Assembly (NCBI RefSeq): GCF_000620645.1
Contig: NZ_JIAV01000021.1
Coordinates: 1 to 64,000 of the forward strand
Source: Nocardioides sp. URHA0032
Lineage (GTDB): Bacteria; Actinomycetota; Actinomycetes; Propionibacteriales; Nocardioidaceae
Reading direction: 5' to 3'
DNA: 64,000 nt
The notes below the pieces were generated by a model. It did no database searches and was not told the DNA's origin. It saw only the letters and a list, made by a program, of their open reading frames with translations. Within the stretch, counting starts at the first letter, position 1; each line of letters starts with the position of its first letter. The position numbers were made by a program, and so were the translations under genes. This document shows, piece by piece, positions 49,990-57,770 of the stretch.

Positions 49990-50298
49990 ATGGAGATCAT
50001 CACCGACGGACCGATCCTCCTGCTCGACGGCGACTTCGACGTGCGCAGCACGTGGGAGGTCCGCACCGCGATCTACGACCTTCTCGAGGGCCACGACCAG
50101 GACGTCGTCGTCGACCTCACCGGCGTGACCACCATCGACATGACCGCGCTCAAGGTGCTCGCGGTCGCCACCCGCCAGGCCACCCGCAGCGGCCACCACC
50201 TCACGCTTAGAGGCTGCAACTCCGCGGTCCGCAGGATGCTGCACCTGTCCCGGCTCAGCCGCTTCGTGGCAGTGGAGCGGGCCGCCGCGACCGCGTGA
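49990..50298 (+). CDS. STAS-domain protein (anti-sigma-factor antagonist-like)
   Basis: A 102-residue STAS protein of the SpoIIAA/RsbV fold: ILLLDGDFDVRSTWEVRTAIYDLL, VVVDLTGVTTIDMTALKVLAVA and the C-terminal helix. In classical antagonists a serine follows the Asp (DS-x-GL) and is phosphorylated by the anti-sigma kinase; here it is Met (IDMTAL), so this member would lack the normal phospho-switch, although the next residue is Thr. GGAGGACGGGGGCAG precedes the ATG. No kinase partner is nearby. Upstream 49802-49989 contains the divergent promoters only. Confidence 0.85.
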   Translation: MEIITDGPILLLDGDFDVRSTWEVRTAIYDLLEGHDQDVVVDLTGVTTIDMTALKVLAVATRQATRSGHHLTLRGCNSAVRRMLHLSRLSRFVAVERAAATA

Positions 50299-50341
50299 GC
50301 CACGCCACGGTCGCCACCGTCGTGTCGGATACCCCACACGC

Positions 50342-50359
50342 GGTTACCAATCGGTAGCC
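50342..50359. promoter_or_regulatory. Inverted repeat at the -35 region of the mutase gene
   Basis: GGTTACC-AATC-GGTAGCC, one mismatch in the arms. It lies at the -35 position relative to TACCCT (50367-50372), the -10-like hexamer 7 nt before the ATG. A repressor site is likely; the protein is unknown. Confidence 0.45.
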
Positions 50360-50379
50360 GCCGTCCTACCCTCGGTGCC

Positions 50380-52398
50380 ATGACCGAGAAGGACAGGCCC
50401 GAGAAGGACCGGCCGTGGGTGATGCGGACCTACGCCGGGCACTCGACGGCCGCCGCGTCCAACGCGCTGTACCGGACCAACCTCGCCAAGGGCCAGACCG
50501 GCCTGTCGGTCGCCTTCGACCTCCCGACCCAGACCGGGTACGACCCCGACTCGCCGCTCGCGCGCGGCGAGGTCGGCAAGGTCGGCGTACCGGTCCCGCA
50601 CCTCGGTGAGATGCGCCGGCTGTTCGCGGACATCCCGCTCACGGGGATGAACACGTCGATGACCATCAACGCGGTCGCGATGTGGATGCTCGCGATGTAC
50701 CAGGTGGTCGCCGAGGAGCAGAACCCCGAGCTGTCGCCCGAGGACGTCGCCGCCCAGCTGGCCGGCACCACGCAGAACGACATCATCAAGGAGTACCTCT
50801 CCCGCGGGACCTACGCGTTCCCGCCCGAGGCCTCGATGCGGCTCATCGCCGACATGATCGCTTACACCGTCCACCAGATCCCGAAGTGGAACCCGATCAA
50901 CATCTGCAGCTACCACCTGCAGGAGGCCGGGGCCACGCCGACGCAGGAGCTGGCGTACGCGCTGTGCACGGCGATCGCGGTCCTCGACACGGTGAAGGAC
51001 GCCGGCCAGGTCGACGCCGACGACTTCGAGAAGGTCGTCGGCCGGATCTCGTTCTTCGTCAACGCCGGCGTCCGGTTCATCGAGGAGACCTGCAAGATGC
51101 GGGCCTTCGGACGGCTCTGGGACGACATCACGCGTGAGCGGTACGGCGTGCAGGACCCCAAGATGCGCCGGTTCCGGTACGGCGTGCAGGTCAACTCGCT
51201 CGGCCTCACCGAGGCCCAGCCCGAGAACAACGTCCAGCGGATCGTGCTGGAGATGCTCGGTGTGACGCTCTCCAAGGCCGCGCGCGCCCGGGCGCTCCAG
51301 CTGCCGGCGTGGAACGAGGCGCTCGGCCTGCCGCGACCCTGGGACCAGCAGTGGTCGTTGCGGTTGCAGCAGGTGCTCGCCTTCGAGTCCGACCTGCTCG
51401 AGTACGACGACATCTTCGAGGGCTCGCACGTCATCGAGGCCAAGGTCGCGGAGCTGGTCGAGGGCGCGCGCGCCGAGATCGACCGCGTCCAGGCGATGGG
51501 CGGCGCGATCGCCGCGGTCGAGTACATGAAGCAGGAGCTGGTCTCCTCGCACGCGGCCCGGCGAGCCCGGATCGAGTCCGGTGAGGAGGTCATCGTCGGC
51601 GTCAACAGGTTCGAGACGACCGAGCCCTCGCCGCTGACCGCCGACCTCGACGCCGCGATCATGGCCGCGGACCCGGATGCCGAGAAGGCCGCGCTGGCCA
51701 GTGTCGAGGAGTGGAAGGCGCAGCGCGACGAGGCCGCGGTCGCCGCCGCGCTCGCCGCGCTCGCCGGGGCCGCCAAGACCGAGACGAACCTGATGGGGCC
51801 GACCCTGGTGGCGGCACGCGCGGGCGCGACCACGGGGGAGTGGGCCGGGACGCTGCGCGAGGTGTTCGGCGAGTACCGCGGGCCGACCGGCGTCAGCGGC
51901 GCGATCGGCGTCTCCGACGGGGGTGACGAGCTCGCCGCCGTACGCGCCCGGGTGAAGGAGACCGGCGACGAGCTGAGCGGCGGCAGGGGCGGCCGGCTCC
52001 GGCTGCTGGTCGGCAAGCCCGGGCTCGACGGTCACTCGAACGGAGCCGAGCAGGTCGCCGTACGCGCCCGCGACGCGGGCTTCGAGGTCGTCTACCAGGG
52101 CATCCGGCTCACCCCCGAGCAGATCGTCGCCGGCGCGGTCGCCGAGGACGTGCACTGCGTCGGCCTGTCGATCCTCTCGGGCTCGCACATGGAGCTGGTG
52201 CCCGCCGTGCTCGACGGCCTCGAGGCGGCCGGCCTCCGCGACGTGCCGGTGATCGTCGGCGGGATCATCCCCGACTCCGACGGTCGCCGGCTGCTCGAGC
52301 TGGGCGTCGCCGCCGTCTACACCCCCAAGGACTTCGGCCTGACCGAGATCATGGACGGCATCGTCGACGTGATCCGCCGGGCGCACGGGCTGGACTGA
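50380..52398 (+). CDS. ecm: Adenosylcobalamin-dependent acyl-CoA mutase, ethylmalonyl-CoA mutase (MeaA) type
   Basis: A 672-residue B12-dependent carbon-skeleton mutase with both domains in one chain: the TIM barrel (YAGHSTAAASNALYR, SVAFDLPTQTGYDPDSPLARGEVG; read as neighbouring segments) and the C-terminal cobalamin domain, with Asp550-x-His552-x2-Gly555 in GLDGHSNG. Its length and N-terminus match the MeaA group, which converts (2R)-ethylmalonyl-CoA to methylsuccinyl-CoA in acetyl-CoA assimilation, rather than the heterodimeric methylmalonyl-CoA mutases. Crotonyl-CoA carboxylase/reductase is not in this window, so the pathway is inferred. The adenosyltransferase at 49229 supplies its cofactor. 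ATG is 7 nt after TACCCT, fitting a leaderless mRNA. Confidence 0.85.
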   Translation: MTEKDRPEKDRPWVMRTYAGHSTAAASNALYRTNLAKGQTGLSVAFDLPTQTGYDPDSPLARGEVGKVGVPVPHLGEMRRLFADIPLTGMNTSMTINAVAMWMLAMYQVVAEEQNPELSPEDVAAQLAGTTQNDIIKEYLSRGTYAFPPEASMRLIADMIAYTVHQIPKWNPINICSYHLQEAGATPTQELAYALCTAIAVLDTVKDAGQVDADDFEKVVGRISFFVNAGVRFIEETCKMRAFGRLWDDITRERYGVQDPKMRRFRYGVQVNSLGLTEAQPENNVQRIVLEMLGVTLSKAARARALQLPAWNEALGLPRPWDQQWSLRLQQVLAFESDLLEYDDIFEGSHVIEAKVAELVEGARAEIDRVQAMGGAIAAVEYMKQELVSSHAARRARIESGEEVIVGVNRFETTEPSPLTADLDAAIMAADPDAEKAALASVEEWKAQRDEAAVAAALAALAGAAKTETNLMGPTLVAARAGATTGEWAGTLREVFGEYRGPTGVSGAIGVSDGGDELAAVRARVKETGDELSGGRGGRLRLLVGKPGLDGHSNGAEQVAVRARDAGFEVVYQGIRLTPEQIVAGAVAEDVHCVGLSILSGSHMELVPAVLDGLEAAGLRDVPVIVGGIIPDSDGRRLLELGVAAVYTPKDFGLTEIMDGIVDVIRRAHGLD

Positions 52399-52417
52399 GG
52401 GTGCGGCGGCGGGGGCC

Positions 52418-52499
52418 GGGTTTCTCCGGCTGACCGGAGAAACCCGCGGACACGCCGACGCAGGCCCGGCGTGTCGTCGGGTTTCCCCCGACAACCCCC
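52418..52499 (+). repeat. Dispersed double-hairpin repeat, copy B
   Basis: Inverted copy of the element at 11741-11823. Hairpin 1 GGGTTTCTCCGG/CCGGAGAAACCC with loop CTGA (52418-52445); hairpin 2 on GACACGCCG/CGGCGTGTC; common tail CGACAACCCC. It lies between the mutase stop and the iron box, so it may terminate the mutase mRNA. Confidence 0.8.
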
Positions 52500-52517
52500 G
52501 GGTTTCAGCCGTCCGTG

Positions 52518-52536
52518 CGAGGTTAGCCTCGCCTAA
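52518..52536. promoter_or_regulatory. Candidate DtxR/IdeR iron box
   Basis: CGAGGTTAGCCTCGCCTAA matches the 19-bp iron-box consensus at 15 positions. It overlaps the -35 region; TACGAT (52547-52552) is the -10-like hexamer and the GTG of the small Cys-rich gene lies 7 nt further. Iron-bound DtxR/IdeR would therefore affect the promoter of the Cys-rich protein and ferritin. Confidence 0.75.
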
Positions 52537-52559
52537 GTTCGCGTGTTACGATCTCGTCC

Positions 52560-52757
52560 GTGGCGAAGAAGTCCCGGGCGAAGAAGGCGAAGCTGCCCAA
52601 GACGAAGTGCTGCGTCTCCGCGTCGAAGTGCGGACGCTGCCCGCTGCGCATGCTCAAGAACGGCACGCTGCCCGAGGGGTATACGGTCAGGAAGCGCGAG
52701 CTGGTCCGTCTGGACGGCAAGAAGGTCTCCAAGAAGAAGCTCGCCAAGGCCGCCTGA
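52560..52757 (+). CDS. Small basic Cys-rich protein upstream of ferritin
   Basis: A 65-residue, very basic protein (MAKKSRAKKAKLPK) with Cys17, Cys18, Cys24 and Cys27 in a CC-x5-C-x2-C array that could bind zinc or iron, and a Lys-rich C-terminus. No signal peptide. GTG start, leaderless by spacing. It is controlled by the iron box and lies 20 bp before ferritin in the same direction. Function unknown; metal sensing or storage-linked nucleic-acid binding are only possibilities. Confidence 0.75.
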   Translation: MAKKSRAKKAKLPKTKCCVSASKCGRCPLRMLKNGTLPEGYTVRKRELVRLDGKKVSKKKLAKAA

Positions 52758-52777
52758 CCCCCACCCGAGGAGCCCCC

Positions 52778-53302
52778 GTGGTCGCTGCCCGCTTCGCGGA
52801 CCAGCTGAACGTCCAGATCGGCAACGAGCTGGCTGCGCACAACCAGTACCTCGCCTGCGCCGTCTACTTCGACGCCCTGACGATGCCGCGGATGGCGGCG
52901 TTCTTCTACGGCCAGGCTCTCGAGGAGCGGGCGCACGCCGCGATGATGATCCAGTACCTCCTCGACACCGACAGCGAGGTCGTGATCCCGGCCGTCCCGG
53001 CGCCGGTGAGCGCGTTCGACGACGTCGTCGCACCCGTGAACCTGGCGCTCGACCAGGAGAAGCGGGTCACCGAGCAGGTCAACGGGCTGCTGCGGGTCGC
53101 CCGCGAGGAGGGCGACTTCGCCTCCGAGCAGTTCATGCAGTGGTTCATCAAGGAGCAGGTCGAGGAGGTCGCGACGATGAGCGACCTGCTCGCGGTCACC
53201 ACCCGCAACCGCGACGACATCGAGGACATCGAGGAGTACGTCGCGCGCGAGCAGGGCGTGGAGGGCACCGACCCGACCGCGCCGCGCCAGGCCGGCGCCT
53301 GA
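52778..53302 (+). CDS. Ferritin
   Basis: A 174-residue non-heme ferritin that oxidises and stores iron in a 24-mer shell. The four-helix bundle holds the ferroxidase ligands (Glu in IGNELAAHNQYLAC, the EERAH motif near residue 50, and QWFIKEQVEEVATM in the third/fourth helix). It lacks a haem-binding methionine pattern, so it is a ferritin, not a bacterioferritin. GTG start with GAGGAG upstream. Co-transcribed with the Cys-rich gene under the iron box. Confidence 0.92.
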   Translation: MVAARFADQLNVQIGNELAAHNQYLACAVYFDALTMPRMAAFFYGQALEERAHAAMMIQYLLDTDSEVVIPAVPAPVSAFDDVVAPVNLALDQEKRVTEQVNGLLRVAREEGDFASEQFMQWFIKEQVEEVATMSDLLAVTTRNRDDIEDIEEYVAREQGVEGTDPTAPRQAGA

Positions 53303-53348
53303 CCGTACGTCGGCACGCGGCTCGCCCGCCCACCACCAGCGGATCCGC

Positions 53349-53885
53349 TCAGCCCGGCGGCCGCGAGGTCGCCGTGGAGTTCGGGCAGAACGCCTCGCGC
53401 GGCGAGCCGGTGTGCAGCTCCTCGGGGAGCGAGACCGTCACGTCGTCGGTCAGCACGCCGCCGCGCTCGACGCGCAGCACCACCTCGGTCACGAACGCGC
53501 CCGCCCGCGCGGACAGCGTCTCGCAGCCGCTCATGTGCAGCGCGAGCGTGACGTCCGCGGACTCGCCCGGGCCGAGCTGGACCGGCGTGAGGCCGGTCGG
53601 GTGGAACAGGCGGGACGGCGGCTGCTGGTCGGACAGCCCGCGCACCTCGACCGGCACCCGCTCGTCGTTCGTGAGCCGGAACGTGTAGCGAAGCGTCCCG
53701 CCGTCGGCGTACCGGACCTGACGGACGGTGCGGTCGGCGATGGTGAACACGGCGGACGCCTCGGTGCCGGACACCGACGTCGGCCCGGACGCCGTCAGCG
53801 ACGGTGACGTGCGCGCCAGCGCGACACCGCCGCCGGCGAGCACCAGCAGCAGCAGGACGCCGACCAGGGCGAACCTACGCAGCAC
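53349..53885 (-). CDS. Exported protein with an Ig-like/beta-sandwich domain
   Basis: A 178-residue protein: N-terminal membrane/signal segment (FALVGVLLLLVLAGGGVALA), then a beta-rich domain (ASAVFTIADRTVRQVRYADGGTLRYTFRLTNDERVPVEVRGL, in strands) and two Cys that could pair. It resembles small surface-anchored Ig-like proteins; no function known. GTG start; it overlaps the C-terminus of the beta-helix gene by 11 bp, so the two exported proteins are made together. Confidence 0.7.
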   Translation of the reverse strand: MLRRFALVGVLLLLVLAGGGVALARTSPSLTASGPTSVSGTEASAVFTIADRTVRQVRYADGGTLRYTFRLTNDERVPVEVRGLSDQQPPSRLFHPTGLTPVQLGPGESADVTLALHMSGCETLSARAGAFVTEVVLRVERGGVLTDDVTVSLPEELHTGSPREAFCPNSTATSRPPG

Positions 53886-55692
53886 GGGTCCACCGCCGGC
53901 GTACGACGCCGATCCCCAGCGCCAGCGCCGCGCCGGTCAGCGCCAGAGGTGCGACCAGGACCGCCGATGAGTCGGGCCGGTCGGCCGGGCGGGCGCCGGG
54001 CCTGGCCGGGTCGTCGAACCACGTGCAGCCCGCGGGGTGGTTCCAGGTGGGGTCGTTGCGGTCGTACTGGCTGCAGCTGAGGAACCCCGCGTCCTTGACC
54101 GCCGCACCGGGCAGGAACACCGAGCCCCCGTCGGCACACGAGGCCGGGTCGACGGTGAAGTTGTCGGTCTGGCCGGCCGAGCCGTAGTGGTTGTCCTCCC
54201 AGCAGTTGCCGGTGCCCTGGTCGTCCCACCAGTGGTCCATGCCGTTGGGCCGCTCCGCGCCGTGGGGGTCGATGCCCATCTGGTTCTCGAAGGTGTGGTT
54301 GTCGTTCGAGGTGTCGTAGAGGTGTGACGGGTCGTAGTCGTCCCGCAGCACGGCAGGGACCCAGAACTGCATGGTGCCGTACCGCCAGTTGTCGTAGATC
54401 CAGTTGTGGTCGGTGGAGTCGAAGTTGCCGCCGGCGATCAGGACACCGGTGCCGACGGGGGTCGGGACGACCGGGCACACCGTGCCGTGGAGGTAGTCGC
54501 GGTCCTCCATCGGCTCCGCGCAGACGCCGGTGTCGACGAACCTGGCGTACCAGTTCGAGTTGTTGGAGTGGATGTCGTTGTGGCTCCAGCGGGCGTGGTC
54601 CTGCGGCAGGCCGGGGTGGCCGGGGAACAGCGAGTCGGTGGCGATGCCGGTGGCGTTGTCGAAGAACTGGTTGTCGTGCGCCCAGATCGAGTTGCCGGCC
54701 GTCCCCGAGTAGCCGAGCGTGTTGTGGTGGCTGGAGTTGCCACGGATCTCGATGGCGTAGCGGGTGGCCTTGAAGTCGGGGTTGTCGGCGTTGAGGTCCG
54801 AGCCGGAGCCGGGGTAGAAGCCGGAGTCGCCGTTGTAGTAGGCCTCCGAGTCCTGGATCAGGCCATGGTCGCTGGCGAAGGCGAGGACGCCGTACTCGTC
54901 GTTGCCCCGCGCGACGACCCGGTCGAGCACGAACCCGTCGGTCTCCATCACGTAGATCGAGTTGAACTCCGACTGCTGGAAGGTCATGTTGCTCAGGTAG
55001 AAGCCCCCCATCCGGTCGGCGCGGATCGCGTTCAGCTTCGTGAACCGGTTGTCGACGATGACGTCGGTCGGCTTCGCGCCGGTGCCGATCAGCTGGGTGC
55101 CGCAGAACCTGCTGTTGCAGCGGATGCTGTCGTCGTTCGGCGTCCGGTCGCCGAACAGGGCGATCAGGTTGAGGTTGTGGGCGCACGTGCGCTGGTCGGC
55201 GTACGACAGGGCGATCGGGTTGGTCTCCCCGGAGGCCGCGGCCTCCTTCTCGGCGCCGGGGTCGGGGGAGGAGATGCTGCCGATGTACTCCGAGGACAGC
55301 AGCGGCGAGGTGGACTCCGTCTTGAGGTGCGAGCAGTAGTAGCTGCGCTTCGCGTCGGCGTACTTCGACTCGTGGTAGACGCCCGGCAACACGTAGATCG
55401 ACGTCCTGCGGTGCCTGATCGAGGTCACGGCGTCCTGGATGGAGTGGAACCGGCAGGCCCGGAGCAGCCGCTCGCTGCGCTGCTTCGCGGCGCCTGCGGG
55501 TAGCGCAGCGACCGCAGCGGCGCTGTCGCCGTGGCAGACCACGCGCTGCCGGGTGTTGTCCCAGCCGAGGAAGTGGGGCCGGTGCCCGGTGCCGTCGGGG
55601 AACTGGGCGGGCCGCTCCTCGTGGGCGGCGGCCGGAGCGGCCCAGGCCACCGAGAGCATCAGGACCACGAGGGCGAGGGCGCGTCGGGACAT
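53875..55692 (-). CDS. Secreted right-handed parallel beta-helix protein with C-terminal membrane anchor
   Basis: A 605-residue exported protein. Signal peptide ALALVVLMLSVAWAAPAAA, then many Asn/Asp/Gly-rich turns repeating every 20-25 residues (GFYLSNMTFQQSEFNSIYVM, GFVLDRVVARGNDEYGVLAF, GLIQDSEAYYNGDSGFYPG), the signature of pectate-lyase-like beta helices. Several Cys pairs occur, and a C-terminal transmembrane helix (VLVAPLALTGAALALGIGVV) with Arg tail anchors it to the membrane. It could bind or cut polysaccharide, but no catalytic residues can be assigned. ATG 55692. Confidence 0.85.
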   Translation of the reverse strand: MSRRALALVVLMLSVAWAAPAAAHEERPAQFPDGTGHRPHFLGWDNTRQRVVCHGDSAAAVAALPAGAAKQRSERLLRACRFHSIQDAVTSIRHRRTSIYVLPGVYHESKYADAKRSYYCSHLKTESTSPLLSSEYIGSISSPDPGAEKEAAASGETNPIALSYADQRTCAHNLNLIALFGDRTPNDDSIRCNSRFCGTQLIGTGAKPTDVIVDNRFTKLNAIRADRMGGFYLSNMTFQQSEFNSIYVMETDGFVLDRVVARGNDEYGVLAFASDHGLIQDSEAYYNGDSGFYPGSGSDLNADNPDFKATRYAIEIRGNSSHHNTLGYSGTAGNSIWAHDNQFFDNATGIATDSLFPGHPGLPQDHARWSHNDIHSNNSNWYARFVDTGVCAEPMEDRDYLHGTVCPVVPTPVGTGVLIAGGNFDSTDHNWIYDNWRYGTMQFWVPAVLRDDYDPSHLYDTSNDNHTFENQMGIDPHGAERPNGMDHWWDDQGTGNCWEDNHYGSAGQTDNFTVDPASCADGGSVFLPGAAVKDAGFLSCSQYDRNDPTWNHPAGCTWFDDPARPGARPADRPDSSAVLVAPLALTGAALALGIGVVRRRWTRAA

Positions 55693-55712
55693 GCCGCCCC
55701 AACGAGGCCGGT

Positions 55713-55726
55713 GTGACCCGGGTTAC
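55713..55726. promoter_or_regulatory. Near-palindrome between the hydrolase-like and beta-helix genes
   Basis: GTGACCCGGGTTAC, symmetric except for one base pair. It lies 21 bp upstream of the beta-helix ATG and beside the stop of the preceding gene. A possible operator. Confidence 0.3.
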
Positions 55727-55727
55727 G

Positions 55728-56759
55728 TCAACCCAGCCAGCGCAGCACGGCGGCCCGCACCCGGTCGGCGGACCTCTCCAGCGGCAGCGCGCTGCCGGCG
55801 CCGCGGAAGATCTTCGTCGTCACCTTCGTCGGGTACGACGACGCCTGGGCGTCGCGTGCCGACGCGCGGTTGAGCTTGTCCTGGCCGCCGTACAGCAGGA
55901 GGACCGGTGCGTCGACCTTGCCCGCCGCGAGGTTCGACGCGAGCAGGAACGGGCTGAGGCTGCCGACGTCGCCGCACGGGTCCTCGCTCCGGCGACTGGC
56001 GGCGGCACGCTGCACCGCGGCCGGGGCGGTCGCGAACATCAGGCTCCGGAAGTCCGCCCTGGTGGCCGCGAACGGCGCGTAGTCGGTGCCGGCGCAGTCC
56101 CGGCTCTGCCGGGCCGCGGTCCGGGTGGCGAGCGCGGTCGCACCACGGTCGGTCCACGACATCAGCACCAGCCCGTCCACGTCATCGAACGTCCCGGCCT
56201 CGACCTGGGCGATCGCCGCGCCGACGCCGTGGCCCTGGGTGACGACGTGCGCGGCGGCGGGCGTCGTACCGAGGTCGGGGTTGGTGAACCGGTACTGGCC
56301 GGAGGCCAGGTGCTGGACGACCTGGTGCAGCATGTCGGCCTGGGCGCCGAGGCAGGTCGCGTCGCCATCGGGGAGCCGGCTGGTGCCGTACCCGAGCCGG
56401 TCGAGGACCAGCGACGTCTCGCCGTGCTCGGCGAGACGGGTCGCGTAGTCGTACGCCGGGTGGCCGGCCAGGTTCCAGAACCAGCCGCCGGTGCCGAAGT
56501 CGTGCACCAGCACGTTGACCCGCAGCGCACCGCCGATGCCGTCGAGGTCCTGCGCGGGACCGACGAGTCGGCCGCGCAGGTGGTACGACCGGTTGTCCGG
56601 TGCACAGAGGACCGAGGTGGCGTTGGTGTTCTCGACGTCGAAGACCACTCCCCGCGACCCCACGCGCGACTCCACCCGCGGGGAGGCGGCGGTCGCGGCC
56701 GGGGCCGCGAGCAGCGTGGCGACGAGGGCGGTCAGGACTCCGAGAAGGGTCGGCCTCAC
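55728..56759 (-). CDS. Secreted alpha/beta-hydrolase-like protein lacking the catalytic serine and histidine
   Basis: A 343-residue exported protein. Signal peptide LLGVLTALVATLLAAPAATAA, then an alpha/beta-hydrolase fold (VNVLVHDFGTGGWFWNLAGHPAYDYATRLA, SLVLDRLGYGTSRLP). At the nucleophile elbow it reads GHGVGAA where the family has G-x-S-x-G, so the serine is glycine. The late strand LLLYGGQDKLN keeps the acid, but near the C-terminus GAGSALPLE has Ser where the family has the catalytic His. It is therefore probably a pseudo-enzyme. GTG 56759 is 7 nt after TAGGTT (minus strand), fitting a leaderless mRNA. It precedes the beta-helix gene on the same strand. Confidence 0.8.
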   Translation of the reverse strand: MRPTLLGVLTALVATLLAAPAATAASPRVESRVGSRGVVFDVENTNATSVLCAPDNRSYHLRGRLVGPAQDLDGIGGALRVNVLVHDFGTGGWFWNLAGHPAYDYATRLAEHGETSLVLDRLGYGTSRLPDGDATCLGAQADMLHQVVQHLASGQYRFTNPDLGTTPAAAHVVTQGHGVGAAIAQVEAGTFDDVDGLVLMSWTDRGATALATRTAARQSRDCAGTDYAPFAATRADFRSLMFATAPAAVQRAAASRRSEDPCGDVGSLSPFLLASNLAAGKVDAPVLLLYGGQDKLNRASARDAQASSYPTKVTTKIFRGAGSALPLERSADRVRAAVLRWLG

Positions 56760-56825
56760 GCTGTTGAACCTACGTCAATAGGCGGCCGGGGCGAAATGTG
56801 ATGTTGTTCGCGCCAGACTGCATCC

Positions 56826-57761
56826 ATGGCGGGACGAGTCCTCGTGGTCGGTGCGGGCGTGGTGGGGCTGACCTGCGCGGTGCGCCTGCTCGAGGCCGGT
56901 CACCGCGTCGACGTCGTGGCCCGGGACCTGCCGCGGGAGACTTCCTCCGCCGTGGGAGCGGCCTTCTGGTACCCGTACCGCGCACTCCCGCAGGACCGGG
57001 TCACCGCCTGGGCCGCCACGTCGTACGCCGTGTTCGACGCGATCGCCGACACGGACCCGGAGTCCGGCGTGCGCATGGTGCCGGGGACCCAGGTGTTCGC
57101 GGGGGCCGCGCCCGAGCCCTGGTGGGCGGGGGCGGTGCCGCGGCTCGAGCGGACCCGCGACGTGCCGGCGGGTTGGGGCGAGGGGCTGCGGTTCACCACG
57201 CCGGTCGCCGACACCAGCCGCTACCTCGACTGGCTGGCGGGGCGGGTGGAAGCGGCCGGAGGCACGATCACCCGGCTCAACCTCGGCGGCCTGCCGACGG
57301 AGGGACTGGTCCTGAACTGCTCGGGCCTGGGCGCCCGGCTGCTCGGGTCCGACCGCACGGTCGTTCCGGTGCGCGGCCAGGTCGTGCACGTCGAGCAGTT
57401 CGGCCTCGACCGGTGGTGGCTCGACGAGGCGGGCCCGACGTACGTCGTCCCCCGCGCGCACGACGTCGTCGTGGGCAGCAGCGACGTCGAGGGCGAGTGG
57501 AGCCGGACGCCGGACCCGGTGGCGACCGAGGACATCCTGGAGCGGGCGGCGCGCCTGGTGCCGGCGGTGCGCGGCGCCCGGGTGCTGCGGCACAAGGTCG
57601 GGCTGCGACCGGTGCGGCCGGCGGTGCGCCTGGAGCGGGCCGGGGACGTCGTGCACTGCTACGGGCACGGTGGCGCGGGGGTCACCCTCAGCTGGGGTGT
57701 CGCGGACGAGGTGGTCGCGCTCGTGGAGCGTCGCCCGGCGAGTGCTCGTCCCAGCGGCTAG
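56826..57761 (+). CDS. D-amino-acid oxidase-like FAD oxidoreductase
   Basis: A 311-residue DAAO-family flavoenzyme. N-terminal FAD motif VLVVGAGVVGLTCAVRLLEAGH, SSAVGAAFWYPYRA, substrate-binding region around GQVVHVEQFGLD and the C-terminal HGGAGVTLSWGVADEV. Oxidises neutral D-amino acids to keto acids, NH3 and H2O2; the exact substrate is unknown. Divergent from the hydrolase-like gene by 66 bp; 9 bp before the kinase gene. Confidence 0.88.
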   Translation: MAGRVLVVGAGVVGLTCAVRLLEAGHRVDVVARDLPRETSSAVGAAFWYPYRALPQDRVTAWAATSYAVFDAIADTDPESGVRMVPGTQVFAGAAPEPWWAGAVPRLERTRDVPAGWGEGLRFTTPVADTSRYLDWLAGRVEAAGGTITRLNLGGLPTEGLVLNCSGLGARLLGSDRTVVPVRGQVVHVEQFGLDRWWLDEAGPTYVVPRAHDVVVGSSDVEGEWSRTPDPVATEDILERAARLVPAVRGARVLRHKVGLRPVRPAVRLERAGDVVHCYGHGGAGVTLSWGVADEVVALVERRPASARPSG

Positions 57762-57770
57762 GGTCGGCGG

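Noticed and set aside
50299..50379. Cobalamin riboswitch before the B12-dependent mutase
   Set aside because: Only 81 bp are available, the start appears leaderless, and no B12-box-like sequence is visible.
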